Of a DNA stretch of 53,281 nucleotides, positions 1 to 8,817 are shown one piece after another. The number at the start of each line of letters is the position of its first letter. Position 1 is the stretch's first letter. The translations under genes and the position numbers were made by a program. Source of the stretch: CAG-877 sp045125935 (GTDB lineage: Bacteria; Bacillota_I; Bacilli_A; RF39; UBA660); the NCBI GenBank assembly GCA_045125935.1, contig JBGVNW010000020.1, positions 1 through 53,281 of the forward strand, in the 5' to 3' direction. The notes below the pieces were generated by a model that saw only the letters and a program-made list of their open reading frames with translations, was not told where the DNA came from and made no database searches.

Positions 1-132
1 AGAGGTTACCATCACAAATATGAAAAATAGCTATTTATTTTAATTTAAAATTCATATATTATGAGTTGTTTTTGGAGTGGACTTTTGTACACTCCTTTTA
101 TGTTCTTTATAAGGAGAAAATTCCTTATAAAC

Positions 133-156
133 AAAAAAAGAAGTATTTCTACTTCT
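133..156 (-). terminator. Rho-independent terminator of topA
   Basis: On the minus strand AGAAGTA and TACTTCT form a 7-bp stem around a 4-nt loop, followed by seven T. The topA stop codon TAG (149-151) lies inside the hairpin. I see nothing else in the 130 nt to its left. Confidence 0.8.
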
Positions 157-2170
157 CATAACTACATTCACTACACTTAATTTTTCCATTCTTTTCAACA
201 AGAACTTTGCCACATTCAGGACAAAACTTACCCGTAGGCTTATCCCATAAAGCAAATTTACATTTAGGATAATTATTGCATCCATAGAAAACTTTTCCTT
301 TACGTGTTGGTTTTTCTACTATTTTACCGCCACAGTCAGGACAATCCATAATCTCTTTAATTTCTACTTCTTCTTTTTTTACATACTTACACTCTGGATA
401 ATTAGAACAAGCAACAAATTCACCATATCTACCTTTTCTAATAACTAGTGGATTACCACAATTAGGGCAAACCTCTCCTGTTTCAGTAGGAGCTTTCTTC
501 TCCATATCAGAAAAAGCATCTTTTACACGTGGTTCAAATAATTTATAAAATTCCCCTAAAACATCATTCCAAACAAGTTTTCCATCAGCAATCTCATCTA
601 AATCTTCTTCCATATCACGAGTATATTCTACATTAATTAAATCAGCAAAAAATTCTTGTAATTTATCGGTTGTTTCAATACCAATCTCAGTAGGCTTAAA
701 CTTCTTTTCTACCAACTCAACATATTCACGTTCTTTAATAGTATCAATAGTTTTAGCATAAGTAGAAGGTCTACCTATTCCTAATTCTTCCATCTCTTTA
801 ATTAGTTTTGCCTCTGTATATCTAGCTGGTGGACTAGTAAAATGTTGACTACTTTCGACAGCATTAGTGATAAGGCTACCATCTTTATCAAACTCTGGTA
901 AAATCTTATCTTCACTAGACTCATAATCTTTATATACCTTTAAATAACCATCAAAGATTAAAATTTGACCAGTAGTCTTAAATTTATAATCATTGTTATC
1001 AAATACTACTGTCGTTTGATTTACTTTAGCATCGGCCATTAAGGAAGCAACTGCTCTTTTATAAATCATACTATATAATTTAAATTCATCACCAGTTAAA
1101 TATTCTTTAACTTTAATTGGTTCTCTTAAAATACTTGTAGGTCGAATTGCTTCATGTGCATCTTGAACATTATCTGTCTTCTTACTAGACTTAACATAAC
1201 CAACATAGTTTTTACCATAGTTTTCTTCAATATATTTCATCGCTGGTCTAACAAAGTCATCAGACAAACGAATTGAATCTGTTCTCATGTAAGAAATAAG
1301 TCCGACAGTTTCACTACCTAAATCAATACCTTCATATAACTTTTGCGCAATACTCATAGTTTTCTTAGCCGAAAAACCTAACTTAGTAGATGCTTCTTGT
1401 TGTAAAGTAGAAGTAATAAAAGGTAACTTACTCTTTTTATTTTTTTCTTTCTTTTCAATACTTTCAACAGTATAAGTATCTTCAATCTCAGCAAGAACCT
1501 TATCAGCATCATCCCTACACTTTAATTCAATATCATCAGCTTTATACTTAAAAAGTTCCGCATCAAATTCTCCAAATTTAGCTGTAATTGTCCAATATTC
1601 TTCTGGTACAAAAGCCATAATTTCTCTTTCACGATCAACAATTAATTTTAAAGCAACACTTTGTACACGTCCAGCACTCTTAGCCCCTATTTTACTTTGT
1701 AATAATTTAGACAATCTAAATCCTATAATACGATCAAGTATTCTTCTTGTTTCTTGACTATGTACTAAATTATCATCTATAACAGTAGGATTATTTATTG
1801 CTTCAATTACTTTATCCTTAGTAATCTCATTAAATAAAACACGTTTATAATTCTTATCTTTAATACCTAAAGTATCTTTTAAATGCCACGCAATAGCTTC
1901 TCCCTCACGATCAGGGTCGCTTGCTAGATAAACAAAATCGCTTTCTTTAACATCCCTCTTTAATTCTTTGATAATGTTACCTTTTCCTTTAATCGCAACA
2001 TAATTTGGCGTAAATCCATTCTCTATATCAACGCCTAATCCATATTGACCAGTAGTAGATAAATCTCTAATATGTCCTTTTGATGACACTACTTTATAAT
2101 CTTTCCCTAGGTATTTTTCAATTGTTTTACTTTTACTAGGACTTTCCACGATAACTAAATTTTTTGCCAT
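149..2170 (-). CDS. topA: DNA topoisomerase I
   Basis: Type IA topoisomerase that relaxes negative supercoils by breaking and rejoining one strand through a tyrosine. The N-terminal Toprim domain is clear (VIVESPSKSKTIEKYLG near residue 5, then DPDREGEAIAWHL). The active-site region reads GLISYMRTDS, with Tyr and Arg as in the family. The C-terminus carries three zinc-ribbon modules (CPNCG...C, CPDCGG...C, CPECG...CSEC). Length (673 aa) is normal. I chose the ATG at 2170: the upstream ATG at 2179 lies directly against the Shine-Dalgarno sequence (GAGGG), while 2170 is about 10 nt from it. It is the last gene of a minus-strand run with rnhB and rbgA, as in many Bacillota. Confidence 0.97.
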   Translation of the reverse strand: MAKNLVIVESPSKSKTIEKYLGKDYKVVSSKGHIRDLSTTGQYGLGVDIENGFTPNYVAIKGKGNIIKELKRDVKESDFVYLASDPDREGEAIAWHLKDTLGIKDKNYKRVLFNEITKDKVIEAINNPTVIDDNLVHSQETRRILDRIIGFRLSKLLQSKIGAKSAGRVQSVALKLIVDREREIMAFVPEEYWTITAKFGEFDAELFKYKADDIELKCRDDADKVLAEIEDTYTVESIEKKEKNKKSKLPFITSTLQQEASTKLGFSAKKTMSIAQKLYEGIDLGSETVGLISYMRTDSIRLSDDFVRPAMKYIEENYGKNYVGYVKSSKKTDNVQDAHEAIRPTSILREPIKVKEYLTGDEFKLYSMIYKRAVASLMADAKVNQTTVVFDNNDYKFKTTGQILIFDGYLKVYKDYESSEDKILPEFDKDGSLITNAVESSQHFTSPPARYTEAKLIKEMEELGIGRPSTYAKTIDTIKEREYVELVEKKFKPTEIGIETTDKLQEFFADLINVEYTRDMEEDLDEIADGKLVWNDVLGEFYKLFEPRVKDAFSDMEKKAPTETGEVCPNCGNPLVIRKGRYGEFVACSNYPECKYVKKEEVEIKEIMDCPDCGGKIVEKPTRKGKVFYGCNNYPKCKFALWDKPTGKFCPECGKVLVEKNGKIKCSECSYEK

Positions 2171-2269
2171 AACACACATCCCTCACTCAAGTTATTTATA
2201 CTAGTAATAATCACATTTGTCAATATTACCATCTATTTATATAATACGCAAGAAAAACAACTTTACATT

Positions 2270-2899
2270 CTAATTTTTATGATTTTCTATATAATTTTTT
2301 ACTGGTCCATAACTTCTACGATGTTCAGGAAGAATTCCATACTCTTCAATTGCTTCTAAATGCTTTTTAGTTGGATAACCCTTATTCTTTTTAAAATCAT
2401 ACATTGGAAATTTCTCATGTAATTCATCTAACATTCTATCTCTTGTAACTTTCGCAATAACAGAAGCTGCACTAATAGTTATACTCTTCAAATCACCTTT
2501 AATTATAGAAGTAGTTGGAATATCTAGTTGAAGTGGCATAGCATCAATTAAAATATGCTCAATATTACAATTACTTAAACACCCATTAATTGCTTCCTTC
2601 ATCGCTAATTTAGTTGCTTCATATATATTAACTTCATCAATCTTCTTCTCATCAATTATCCCAACCCCAATACCAAGAGCTTGTTTTTTGATCTCATCAA
2701 AGAAAAAATCTCGTTTCTTTTCACTTAATTTCTTCGAATCAGTTAAACCATCTAAATTAAACTCCTCAGGCAAGACAACACAAGCTGCTACAACTGGTCC
2801 AACTAACGGTCCACGTCCAACTTCATCAACACCGGCAATAAACCTAACACCTTTATCTCTTAATTCTCTTTCATATTTATAATTATCAATTTCTATCAT
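2270..2899 (-). CDS. rnhB: Ribonuclease HII
   Basis: Removes ribonucleotides from DNA and the RNA of RNA-DNA hybrids. The family signature is present: IAGVDEVGRGPLVGPVV gives the Asp-Glu pair, followed by DSKKLSEKKR and the downstream Asp in LIDAMPLQLD, and SVIAKVTRDR. The reading frame is open to 2965, but that stretch contains the terminator of the upstream gene. The ATG at 2899, nine nt after TTGGAG, matches the usual RNase HII N-terminus (length 209 aa). It lies between the HipA-like gene and topA. Confidence 0.95.
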   Translation of the reverse strand: MIEIDNYKYERELRDKGVRFIAGVDEVGRGPLVGPVVAACVVLPEEFNLDGLTDSKKLSEKKRDFFFDEIKKQALGIGVGIIDEKKIDEVNIYEATKLAMKEAINGCLSNCNIEHILIDAMPLQLDIPTTSIIKGDLKSITISAASVIAKVTRDRMLDELHEKFPMYDFKKNKGYPTKKHLEAIEEYGILPEHRRSYGPVKNYIENHKN

Positions 2900-2946
2900 A
2901 TTAAACATCTCCAAGATTAATATTATCATAAAAGTCAAAAAGAAAA

Positions 2947-2973
2947 AAAGAAAATTTACGAACAACTCGTAAA
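2947..2973 (-). terminator. Terminator after the HipA-like gene
   Basis: Minus strand TTTACGA-gttgt-TCGTAAA, a 7-bp stem followed by TTTTCTTTTTTT. It separates the gene ending at 2977 from rnhB. Confidence 0.75.
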
Positions 2974-2976
2974 CTT

Positions 2977-3747
2977 TTATTTTAAAATCTTCTCTAATCT
3001 TTTATGTGTTCCCTCATCAAATCGCTTATAACAATCCATATCAAAAGTTTTTAAATTAAATTTTCGCTCTCTTGCTACTTCTCTAATTACATCTTCAAGT
3101 GATATACCTAAATAACTTCTAAGCATTCCCTCAAATTGCGGATATTTAACTATCATTCTTTCATAATCGGACTCTTGTAAAAATTGGAAGAAATCACTTG
3201 TATAGCCAAATATCGAATAATCAATTTCATCTAACATCGACATTGAATAATCAAAAATTGGACTTAAATGAACCTCTCCATTTGGATGAAACTCATAATA
3301 AATATTTGCTCCACGATCAATTTGCCCCATATAAGTATCAAGGGCAAACATTTCTAAATTTTCATTAACGAACTCTTCTCTATTATGATCATCGCTACAT
3401 TGTTCCAATAAGATTTCAAAGGCATCTCTATTATAATAGTATGGTAAATTAGTTGCAAATCTGTATTCTACACCTGGTTCTTTAAAATCATATGAACCAA
3501 TTCTACAATTATCATATTTAAATGCTTCGCATGATAACATGCATCTAAGAATATTATCAAAGCATACTGGAAAATAATGTGCCGTTCTAATATTTCTAAT
3601 ACTGGCTAATTTTTCACCAATTATTTCACTAACATCAAATTCTTTATGATAAATAGTTGGTTTTCCTAATTTAAACGCTTCTGTTGCGGTAGTTGGCATA
3701 GCTCTAACAACTGGAGTTCGTAAAGAAATTATATTATAGTCAACCAT
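2977..3747 (-). CDS. HipA-like kinase-domain protein
   Basis: A 256-residue protein of no certain function. Residues about 140-170 read ALDTYMGQIDRGANI, then LSPIFDYSMS. This resembles the catalytic and metal-binding segment of HipA/phosphatidylinositol-kinase-like enzymes (D..xGN.DRH..N then LaPiFDyg.s), with GQ for GN and DRG for DRH. The HipA N-terminal subdomain is absent and I see no partner antitoxin, so this is not a standard HipBA pair. The start overlaps the rbgA stop by one base (TAATG), implying coupled translation. The fold assignment is an inference from one motif; a degenerate or specialised kinase is the best guess. Confidence 0.6.
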   Translation of the reverse strand: MVDYNIISLRTPVVRAMPTTATEAFKLGKPTIYHKEFDVSEIIGEKLASIRNIRTAHYFPVCFDNILRCMLSCEAFKYDNCRIGSYDFKEPGVEYRFATNLPYYYNRDAFEILLEQCSDDHNREEFVNENLEMFALDTYMGQIDRGANIYYEFHPNGEVHLSPIFDYSMSMLDEIDYSIFGYTSDFFQFLQESDYERMIVKYPQFEGMLRSYLGISLEDVIREVARERKFNLKTFDMDCYKRFDEGTHKRLEKILK

Positions 3748-4613
3748 TATTTTAACCTATCGAATGTAATTTTACCAAAATAGCCATTTTTAAAATCACG
3801 AATAATTATATTAGACACTTTTTCATAATCAGCAATTCCACCACGAGATAGAGCTCCACGTTTAGCGGCAATCATATCATAAACTTCAATTAAATCTTCA
3901 TCAAGCTCTTCTATACCATATCTTTCTTTTAAACGTTCTGGGTATAGTGCATATAATTTATGCAATATAAATGAGGCAATTTCATCAGTATTTAAAATTT
4001 CTTCTTTAATAGATGATAAACATGCTAGTATATGAGCAGCTTCCTGATCTTCCATCTTAGGCCATAATATTCCCGGAGAATCTAAAAGTTCCAAATCTTT
4101 ATTAATTCTAACCCAACTTAAACTCTTAGTAAATCCAGGAGTATTTCCAACACCAGCAGCCTTCTTACCTACAAGTCTATTAATTAAAGTACTCTTTCCA
4201 GCATTAGGAACACCTACGATTAAAGCACGTCCGGCTCTAGGCATCATTCCCCTATCAGCACGTTTTTTATTTTCAATAGCCATTATTTCTTTAGAATATT
4301 CAAGTATCTTATTAACATTCTTACCACTCATTAAATCAACACAAACTACTTTATAACCAAGTTCTTTATAATACTCAACTATTTTATTAGTTTCAACCTC
4401 ATCACACAAATCATACTTAGTCATAACCAAAACTCTAGGTTTATCTTTAATCAAATCATCTATATCAACAATTTTAGATGATAAAGGCATTCTCGCATCA
4501 ACAACCTCAAATACGATATCAATTAAATTTAACTTTTCACTGATTTCCCTCTTAGTTTTTGCCATGTGGCCTGGATACCAGTTTATATTTGTCGAATTTT
4601 GTCGATTATCCAT
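3747..4613 (-). CDS. rbgA: Ribosome biogenesis GTPase RbgA (YlqF)
   Basis: Circularly permuted GTPase needed for late 50S assembly. Motifs occur in permuted order: G4 TKYD near residue 85, G1 GVPNAGKST near 140, and G3 DSPGI near 185. The N-terminus WYPGHMAKT and a C-terminal helical ANTAR-like domain are typical, as is the length of 288 aa. It starts with ATG behind AAAGGAAGTGATAAA. In Bacillus rbgA follows rplS and precedes rnhB; here about 16 kb of accessory genes lies between lepB/rplS and rbgA. Its first 12 codons and ribosome binding site are repeated at 6268-6320. Confidence 0.96.
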   Translation of the reverse strand: MDNRQNSTNINWYPGHMAKTKREISEKLNLIDIVFEVVDARMPLSSKIVDIDDLIKDKPRVLVMTKYDLCDEVETNKIVEYYKELGYKVVCVDLMSGKNVNKILEYSKEIMAIENKKRADRGMMPRAGRALIVGVPNAGKSTLINRLVGKKAAGVGNTPGFTKSLSWVRINKDLELLDSPGILWPKMEDQEAAHILACLSSIKEEILNTDEIASFILHKLYALYPERLKERYGIEELDEDLIEVYDMIAAKRGALSRGGIADYEKVSNIIIRDFKNGYFGKITFDRLK

Positions 4614-4632
4614 TTTATCACTTCCTTTTACT
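4579..4632 (-). repeat. Direct repeat copy 1: rbgA ribosome binding site and first codons
   Basis: A 23-nt block (4579-4601) is identical to 6268-6290, and similarity continues through the start codon and Shine-Dalgarno sequence. This copy is the live 5' end of rbgA. Confidence 0.85.
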
Positions 4633-5065
4633 TAAATTCATAATATTCAGTTAAAATACCAGCCTCATCTAAAATTTTAAAAGCTTCTAAATCTGGATAT
4701 TTATTGGCGTAAATAACTTTAGAAATACCAGAATTTATAATTAACTTTGCACATATCATACAAGGCGATTTTGTTACATAAATAATAGAATCGTTTATAT
4801 TTTCACCATTTTTTAAACTGTTAAGTATTGCATTTTGTTCTGCATGAACTACTCTACAAAGTTCTTGCTTTTCACCACTTTTCAAATTATACTTCTTTCT
4901 CAAACAATTATCAATAGTACATGGTTTACAATTATTAGGTACAGAATTATTTCCTTTTCCTAAAACATTATCATTTAAAACAATAACTGCACCTACTTTT
5001 CCTTTAGCACAATTTGCTTTTTTTGACTCTTCTAATGCTATTTTCATAAACTTATCATGCGACAT
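4628..5065 (-). CDS. dCMP deaminase-type cytidine/deoxycytidylate deaminase
   Basis: Zinc-dependent deaminase of the dCMP deaminase/ComEB family, expected to convert dCMP to dUMP for dTMP synthesis. The zinc and catalytic motif is HAEQNAI (about residue 75) with SPCMICAKLI (about 102). An inserted cysteine cluster (NNCKPCTIDNC) is common in the family. Length of 145 aa is normal. It starts at ATG behind AGGTG and ends 14 nt before rbgA, so the two are probably cotranscribed. It lies between the two copies of the rbgA 5' repeat, so it may belong to an inserted or rearranged segment. Competence (comEB) cannot be assumed without comEA/EC. Confidence 0.88.
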   Translation of the reverse strand: MSHDKFMKIALEESKKANCAKGKVGAVIVLNDNVLGKGNNSVPNNCKPCTIDNCLRKKYNLKSGEKQELCRVVHAEQNAILNSLKNGENINDSIIYVTKSPCMICAKLIINSGISKVIYANKYPDLEAFKILDEAGILTEYYEFK

Positions 5066-5085
5066 AATAAACTACACCTACTCTT

Positions 5086-5226
5086 TTATTCCTTTCTGTT
5101 GTCAAATTTTAATTCTCTTGAATTAAACATACTCTTTCCATATTTTTGATATATTTCATCTATATCATCAAGTTTAATATCTTCAAGTTTATCTTCTAAT
5201 TTTTTAATATTATATTTATTCTTCAT
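5086..5226 (-). CDS. 46-residue charged protein after the KilA-N gene
   Basis: Short intact frame starting with ATG at 5226, overlapping the last codons of the broken KilA-N gene. The product is rich in Lys, Asp and Ile, with a run reading KLEDKLEDIKLDDIDEIY that should be helical, and ends in FDNRKE. I do not recognise a family. Tight overlap with the KilA-N gene suggests cotranslation and perhaps a functional partnership, but it could also be a leftover reading frame. Confidence 0.45.
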   Translation of the reverse strand: MKNKYNIKKLEDKLEDIKLDDIDEIYQKYGKSMFNSRELKFDNRKE

Positions 5227-6064
5227 TATCTTTTTTATCTCCTAATAATTTTATCTCTTCAGCATTATTTAGTATATTTAATTGATATTTGGCAATCTCT
5301 CTTAATATTTCAAATCTTTCTTCTTTACTTTTACCTTCTTTAATCATTTCTGCATTATGTGATTCTAAATTCGATAATACAGTTAATTCATTTACTCCCG
5401 CATAATCTCTTATATTAGAAGTTTTAGCTAAAATAGGATTTAATTCTCTCTATTCTTTAGCAGTTGTATTAAACAAAGCAACATTTAAAATATCAGCTTC
5501 TTCTGCATATTTCAACCAATCTTTATTTTTATAATAATTACTATCAGGCAATATATAGTTTTTAATAGCATCAGTATGTATTAAATAATTGTTTTTTGTT
5601 AGTATTCTTTTTATGTCCCATTCTCTATTCTGGTTTTCAATTTGTTTTAATCTTTCAAACTCTTTTATTAAATATAATTTAAATACTGGGCTAATTGCTG
5701 ATGCAAATTCAAAAGCAATATCTTTATGTGCATATGTTCCGCCATATTTACCACATTTAGAATAAATACCAATTGCATTAGTCTTTTCACACCACTCTGT
5801 TACACTCAAAGTAAAAGTATGAAGACCAGCATTTTTTCTAAACCCGTCGAATTCGACGGAATTAAATTTAGGATTATATATTGATTCCCAAGTACCTAAA
5901 AATTCTAATGTAATTCTATTTCTTAACCAGTTTCTAATTATATCATCTGATGTTTATTTTCCTTCTTTAAACTTTGTAAAATCAGAAATACAAATATAAT
6001 CACTATCATTTATATTAGTTATATTTACTTTTACATTTTGAACTTCAATTATATTATTTTTCAT
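5216..6064 (-). pseudogene. KilA-N domain protein broken by two stop codons
   Basis: The same frame runs 282 codons from ATG 6064 to TAA 5216-5218 but is interrupted by TAA at 5954-5956 and TAG at 5450-5452, with no frameshift. The product is a KilA-N phage-type DNA-binding/antirepressor protein: IRNWLRNR..LEFLGTWE, then SVTEWCEKTNAIGIYSK, GGTYAHKDIAFEFASAISP and FKLYLIKEFERLK. The second stop sits where relatives have Trp (TAKEW), fitting TGG to TAG; the first fits CAA to TAA. These proteins occur in prophages and as chromosomal orphans. A protein starting inside the middle segment could still be made from 5809. Confidence 0.85.
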
Positions 6065-6267
6065 CTATATATTCACCTCTTTCTATATGTTATTAAACGG
6101 TGTAATCACCTTTGGAATTCCTACTAATATTTTTGTTAAACTACATATATTTTCACTAATTTTCGCAACTTTTTAATTGTTTTTATATAAAACATGCATT
6201 ATCAAAATTATTGTAATTCCTTATAAAATAAGGATTTATGGAAGTTCTTAAATAAATCGTAATCAAG
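6065..6267. other. Gap holding only the tail of the rbgA remnant
   Basis: About 200 nt of AT-rich DNA between the KilA-N pseudogene and the truncated rbgA copy. I see no intact frame, RNA gene or clear terminator. Confidence 0.5.
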
Positions 6268-6320
6268 CAGTTTATATTTGTCGAATTTTGCCCTTTATCC
6301 ATTATTATCACTTCCTTTAC
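6268..6320 (-). repeat. Direct repeat copy 2: truncated duplicate of the rbgA 5' end
   Basis: Repeats the rbgA ribosome binding site and first codons. Translated from ATG 6302 it begins MDKGQNSTNIN against MDNRQNSTNIN in rbgA, then diverges. Identity is complete over 6268-6290. It follows the methyltransferase stop directly, as if this gene was once followed by rbgA. Confidence 0.85.
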
Positions 6321-6967
6321 TTTTTTATAATGTATGTTAACCATTTTTTATTACGATCAGGTTCTTCTGTGTACATTTTATAGACTATTTTAAAATTACA
6401 TTCCTCAACTAATTCTTTTAGTTCTTCTTCTGTAAATTTTTTTCTAAATCTAACTATATTTCCACTATAATCTTCCTTTTCATAATACCCTTCTTCAGAT
6501 TTATTATGGATTGTAGTATATATTAATATTTTGCCATTTTCTTTTATCCATTTATATGCTAGTAAAAGTAATTGCTTAGCATCTTCTTTTGGAAAATTAT
6601 GAATTAACGCTCCCATAAATATTGCATCAAATGAGTCTTCAGAAAATTTAATATTTAAAATGTTATCCTCTATAAATAATGTATTCGGCGATTTAACCTT
6701 TGCATATTTAATCATTTCTCCCGAAAGTTCTACAGCACAAGTTCTACAGTTTAATTTTTCTTCAAATATTTTTAAAATTCTACCTGTACCTGGTCCTATT
6801 TCTAAAACATTATTCTTTATGTTTTTATTTAAAAGTTCTTCACTCAACAATTTTATCCAATCTTCATCTGTTAAATCATATTTTCCAATTTTCTTATGCC
6901 TATTGGCATGTTGAATAGCAAATTTATTATAAGCTTTTTTATTTACTTGTATATACTCTTTTTCCAA
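6317..6967 (-). CDS. Class I SAM-dependent methyltransferase
   Basis: 216-residue Rossmann-fold methyltransferase (Methyltransf_11/25 type). The SAM-binding motif I reads VLEIGPGTGRIL (about residue 57), the acidic residue ending strand 2 lies in TCAVELSGEMIKYAK, and motif III lies near DAIFMGALIHNFP. The substrate cannot be read from sequence; small-molecule methylation is usual in this group. The start is ATG 6967, 15 nt after the stop of the DinD-like frame. It lies in the accessory region next to phage-like genes and directly before the rbgA remnant, so acquisition by transfer is plausible. Confidence 0.85.
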   Translation of the reverse strand: MEKEYIQVNKKAYNKFAIQHANRHKKIGKYDLTDEDWIKLLSEELLNKNIKNNVLEIGPGTGRILKIFEEKLNCRTCAVELSGEMIKYAKVKSPNTLFIEDNILNIKFSEDSFDAIFMGALIHNFPKEDAKQLLLLAYKWIKENGKILIYTTIHNKSEEGYYEKEDYSGNIVRFRKKFTEEELKELVEECNFKIVYKMYTEEPDRNKKWLTYIIKK

Positions 6968-6982
6968 TATTAAGCACCTCTA

Positions 6983-7564
6983 CTATCTATATAAATTTTC
7001 TAATACTCTCGTAAGACAATCATCAGCAGTTTCACCATTATATAATCCTTTATATCCTGCATTATGAAATTCTGCCATATTTTTAACACCCGCAGATGAT
7101 GCGACTTTCTGTAATGTATAATTACCTTGTTTTGTTAATTTTCTTTGATAAAATCTTTTTTCATCATCCGATAAAGAATCATATTCTTGCTCGGTTATTT
7201 CTTGTTTTCTTGTTTGGATAGCAAAATAGGTTTGTCCTAAAGCAACAACTTCTTTATTTGGATCAGCATTTTGAACTATCAAATAACATATGTATCTTGA
7301 TAATTTATAATCTTGGATGTTAGCAATAGCATTATTGTTTCTTTTTGACAACTTGTTGACCTCAACAAGTTGTTCATCTACATTAAATCCAGAATTCCTG
7401 CAAGCATCTTTTGCCTTATTTAAAACCTTTACAAAATTTCTCCAATCGCTATATTCTAAAACTTTTGAAAGTTCCCTAGCATACCAAAATTCATTTCCGT
7501 AATCATCTATATGTTTTATATTCTCAAAAATATTGTCAATATATTTATCTTCAATTTTCTTCAT
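6983..7564 (-). CDS. DinD-like damage-inducible/BRO-type protein, probably truncated
   Basis: Resembles DNA-damage-inducible protein D and BRO antirepressors: FWYARELSKVLEYSDWRNF at the N-terminus, then ISRYICYLIVQNADP-like text, VALGQTYFAIQTRKQE, and VKNMAEFHNAGYKGLYNGETADD. Relatives continue for roughly another 80 residues after this last motif, but here the frame ends 11 residues later, so the C-terminus seems lost. The ATG at 7564 behind GGGGG is preferred to the upstream one at 7576. With the KilA-N gene it indicates phage or mobile-element ancestry. Confidence 0.75.
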   Translation of the reverse strand: MKKIEDKYIDNIFENIKHIDDYGNEFWYARELSKVLEYSDWRNFVKVLNKAKDACRNSGFNVDEQLVEVNKLSKRNNNAIANIQDYKLSRYICYLIVQNADPNKEVVALGQTYFAIQTRKQEITEQEYDSLSDDEKRFYQRKLTKQGNYTLQKVASSAGVKNMAEFHNAGYKGLYNGETADDCLTRVLENLYR

Positions 7565-7650
7565 TGTTACCCCCATTTCTATTAATTATATAATTCTTTA
7601 AAGTAGAGTTTTTCATATTCTTCCAGTACCCTATATTTTTAATATTTTAG

Positions 7651-7675
7651 AACAAAAGACAAAATAAATTTTGTC
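7651..7675 (-). terminator. Terminator after a 32-codon frame
   Basis: Minus strand GACAAAA-TTTA-TTTTGTC hairpin followed by TTTTGTT, just past the stop codon at 7679-7681. Confidence 0.65.
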
Positions 7676-7678
7676 GCT

Positions 7679-7777
7679 TTAGTCGTCTCCGATCCAACTT
7701 CCTACTTTTAAGATAAAATACCATCTATTCTCCATAGGCTTAAATTCCGATGGTCGCCATCGTACTAATTTTTTCAT
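7679..7777 (-). CDS. Possible 32-residue Trp-rich peptide or gene tail
   Basis: ATG at 7777 to TAA at 7679 encodes a basic peptide with four Trp residues (beginning MKKLVRWRPSEFKP, ending KVGSWIGDD). A weak AAAGAG lies just before the ATG, and a terminator follows directly. I do not recognise it. It may be a real small gene or the preserved C-terminal end of a decayed gene, since the codons look protein-like. Confidence 0.35.
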   Translation of the reverse strand: MKKLVRWRPSEFKPMENRWYFILKVGSWIGDD

Positions 7778-8121
7778 TTCTCTTTATTTTTATTAATTTT
7801 GATAATGTAGTTTTAGTCCTTCAAACATAATATTTATAAGCTTTATACATGTGATGACTTCTATAAGCTTAACTTACTATAATAAAGGTAGTTTTAATAA
7901 TCGTCAAGGTACCTAGAAGAGGAAATTTTTACCATCTATGATAAAGTTTCTGATACATAAAAATCACAATCTAGTACTATTGCCAAAAATACCTTTCAAT
8001 CAATTATCCTACCCATTCGAATTATCTCTTTTTACCATAATATCACTCCATCAAAAAGATAAACACTCATACCACAACATAAAAGAACAGATTTTAGATC
8101 CACACTATAAATTGTAATATA
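7778..8121. other. Gap with short direct repeats, no gene seen
   Basis: About 340 nt without a convincing frame or RNA gene. Two copies of TATAAGCTT lie about 25 nt apart near 7835 and 7862. Several stops interrupt all frames; it is probably decayed accessory DNA. Confidence 0.4.
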
Positions 8122-8697
8122 TCAGTTCAAATTATTTTCTATATCTTCAATTGAAGTAAATACAAATGATTTTATTCCTACACTATTTGCAGCAATAACA
8201 TTTTTTTCTTTATCATCAAAAAATATCGTTTCTTCTTTACTTAAATTAAATTTGTTAATCAACAAATTATAAATATCATAGTCAGGTTTAACTAGGTGTT
8301 CTTGATATGAATATATTCCACCATCAAATATTTTACTTATATTAATTAAATCATTTATATAATTATAACTATCTTCAGTTATATTAGTTAATAAATATAA
8401 TTTAAATCCTCTTTCTTTTAAACTTTTTATATATTCAAAATTATCTTTCATTAAAGGATATGATTTTATTAAATTATCTTTTCTTAAAATATAATCTATA
8501 TCATTAAAATCTTTTTCGTTTCTTAAACTATTGAGATGCTCATAAACACTTATTTCACCTAGTAAACATTTTTTAAATCCAGTACCATATGCTTTTGTAT
8601 AAATTTTGTCACAATTTTTATTTAATAATTTTTTGATATTATGTTTACTATCATCAAAAAAGACACCACCAACATCCAATATGATATTTTTAATCAT
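8122..8697 (-). CDS. HAD-superfamily hydrolase (subfamily IA)
   Basis: 191-residue haloacid-dehalogenase-fold hydrolase. Motif I reads IILDVGGVF with the nucleophile Asp, where the usual DxDGT is replaced by DxGGV as in the YihX/epoxide-hydrolase-like group. Motif II is YLLTNIT, motif III is the Lys in LVKPDYDIY, and motif IV is IFFDDKEKNV. It is probably a small-molecule phosphatase. The ATG at 8697 sits behind GAGGTG. It is isolated on both sides by long gaps and very AT-rich even for this window. Confidence 0.85.
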   Translation of the reverse strand: MIKNIILDVGGVFFDDSKHNIKKLLNKNCDKIYTKAYGTGFKKCLLGEISVYEHLNSLRNEKDFNDIDYILRKDNLIKSYPLMKDNFEYIKSLKERGFKLYLLTNITEDSYNYINDLINISKIFDGGIYSYQEHLVKPDYDIYNLLINKFNLSKEETIFFDDKEKNVIAANSVGIKSFVFTSIEDIENNLN

Positions 8698-8817
8698 TTT
8701 ATTCACCTCTAAAAATTACTATTTTTCTAACTGTTATAGACATAATTTTATGAAAAGTTTTTAACCATCAATATCAGTATTTTTTAAATAGCCAAAAAAT
8801 TCAATTCCTATTATTTT

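Noticed and set aside
52..285. 77-codon frame at the left end overlapping topA
   Set aside because: It is in a different frame over the zinc-ribbon codons of topA and the terminator; no ribosome binding site.
2977..3747. Complete HipBA toxin-antitoxin system
   Set aside because: No HipB-like gene adjacent and the HipA N-terminal part is missing.
7580..8121. tRNA or riboswitch in the long gap
   Set aside because: A TTCGAAT-like stretch near 8017 has no acceptor or anticodon stems around it; no known aptamer core seen.
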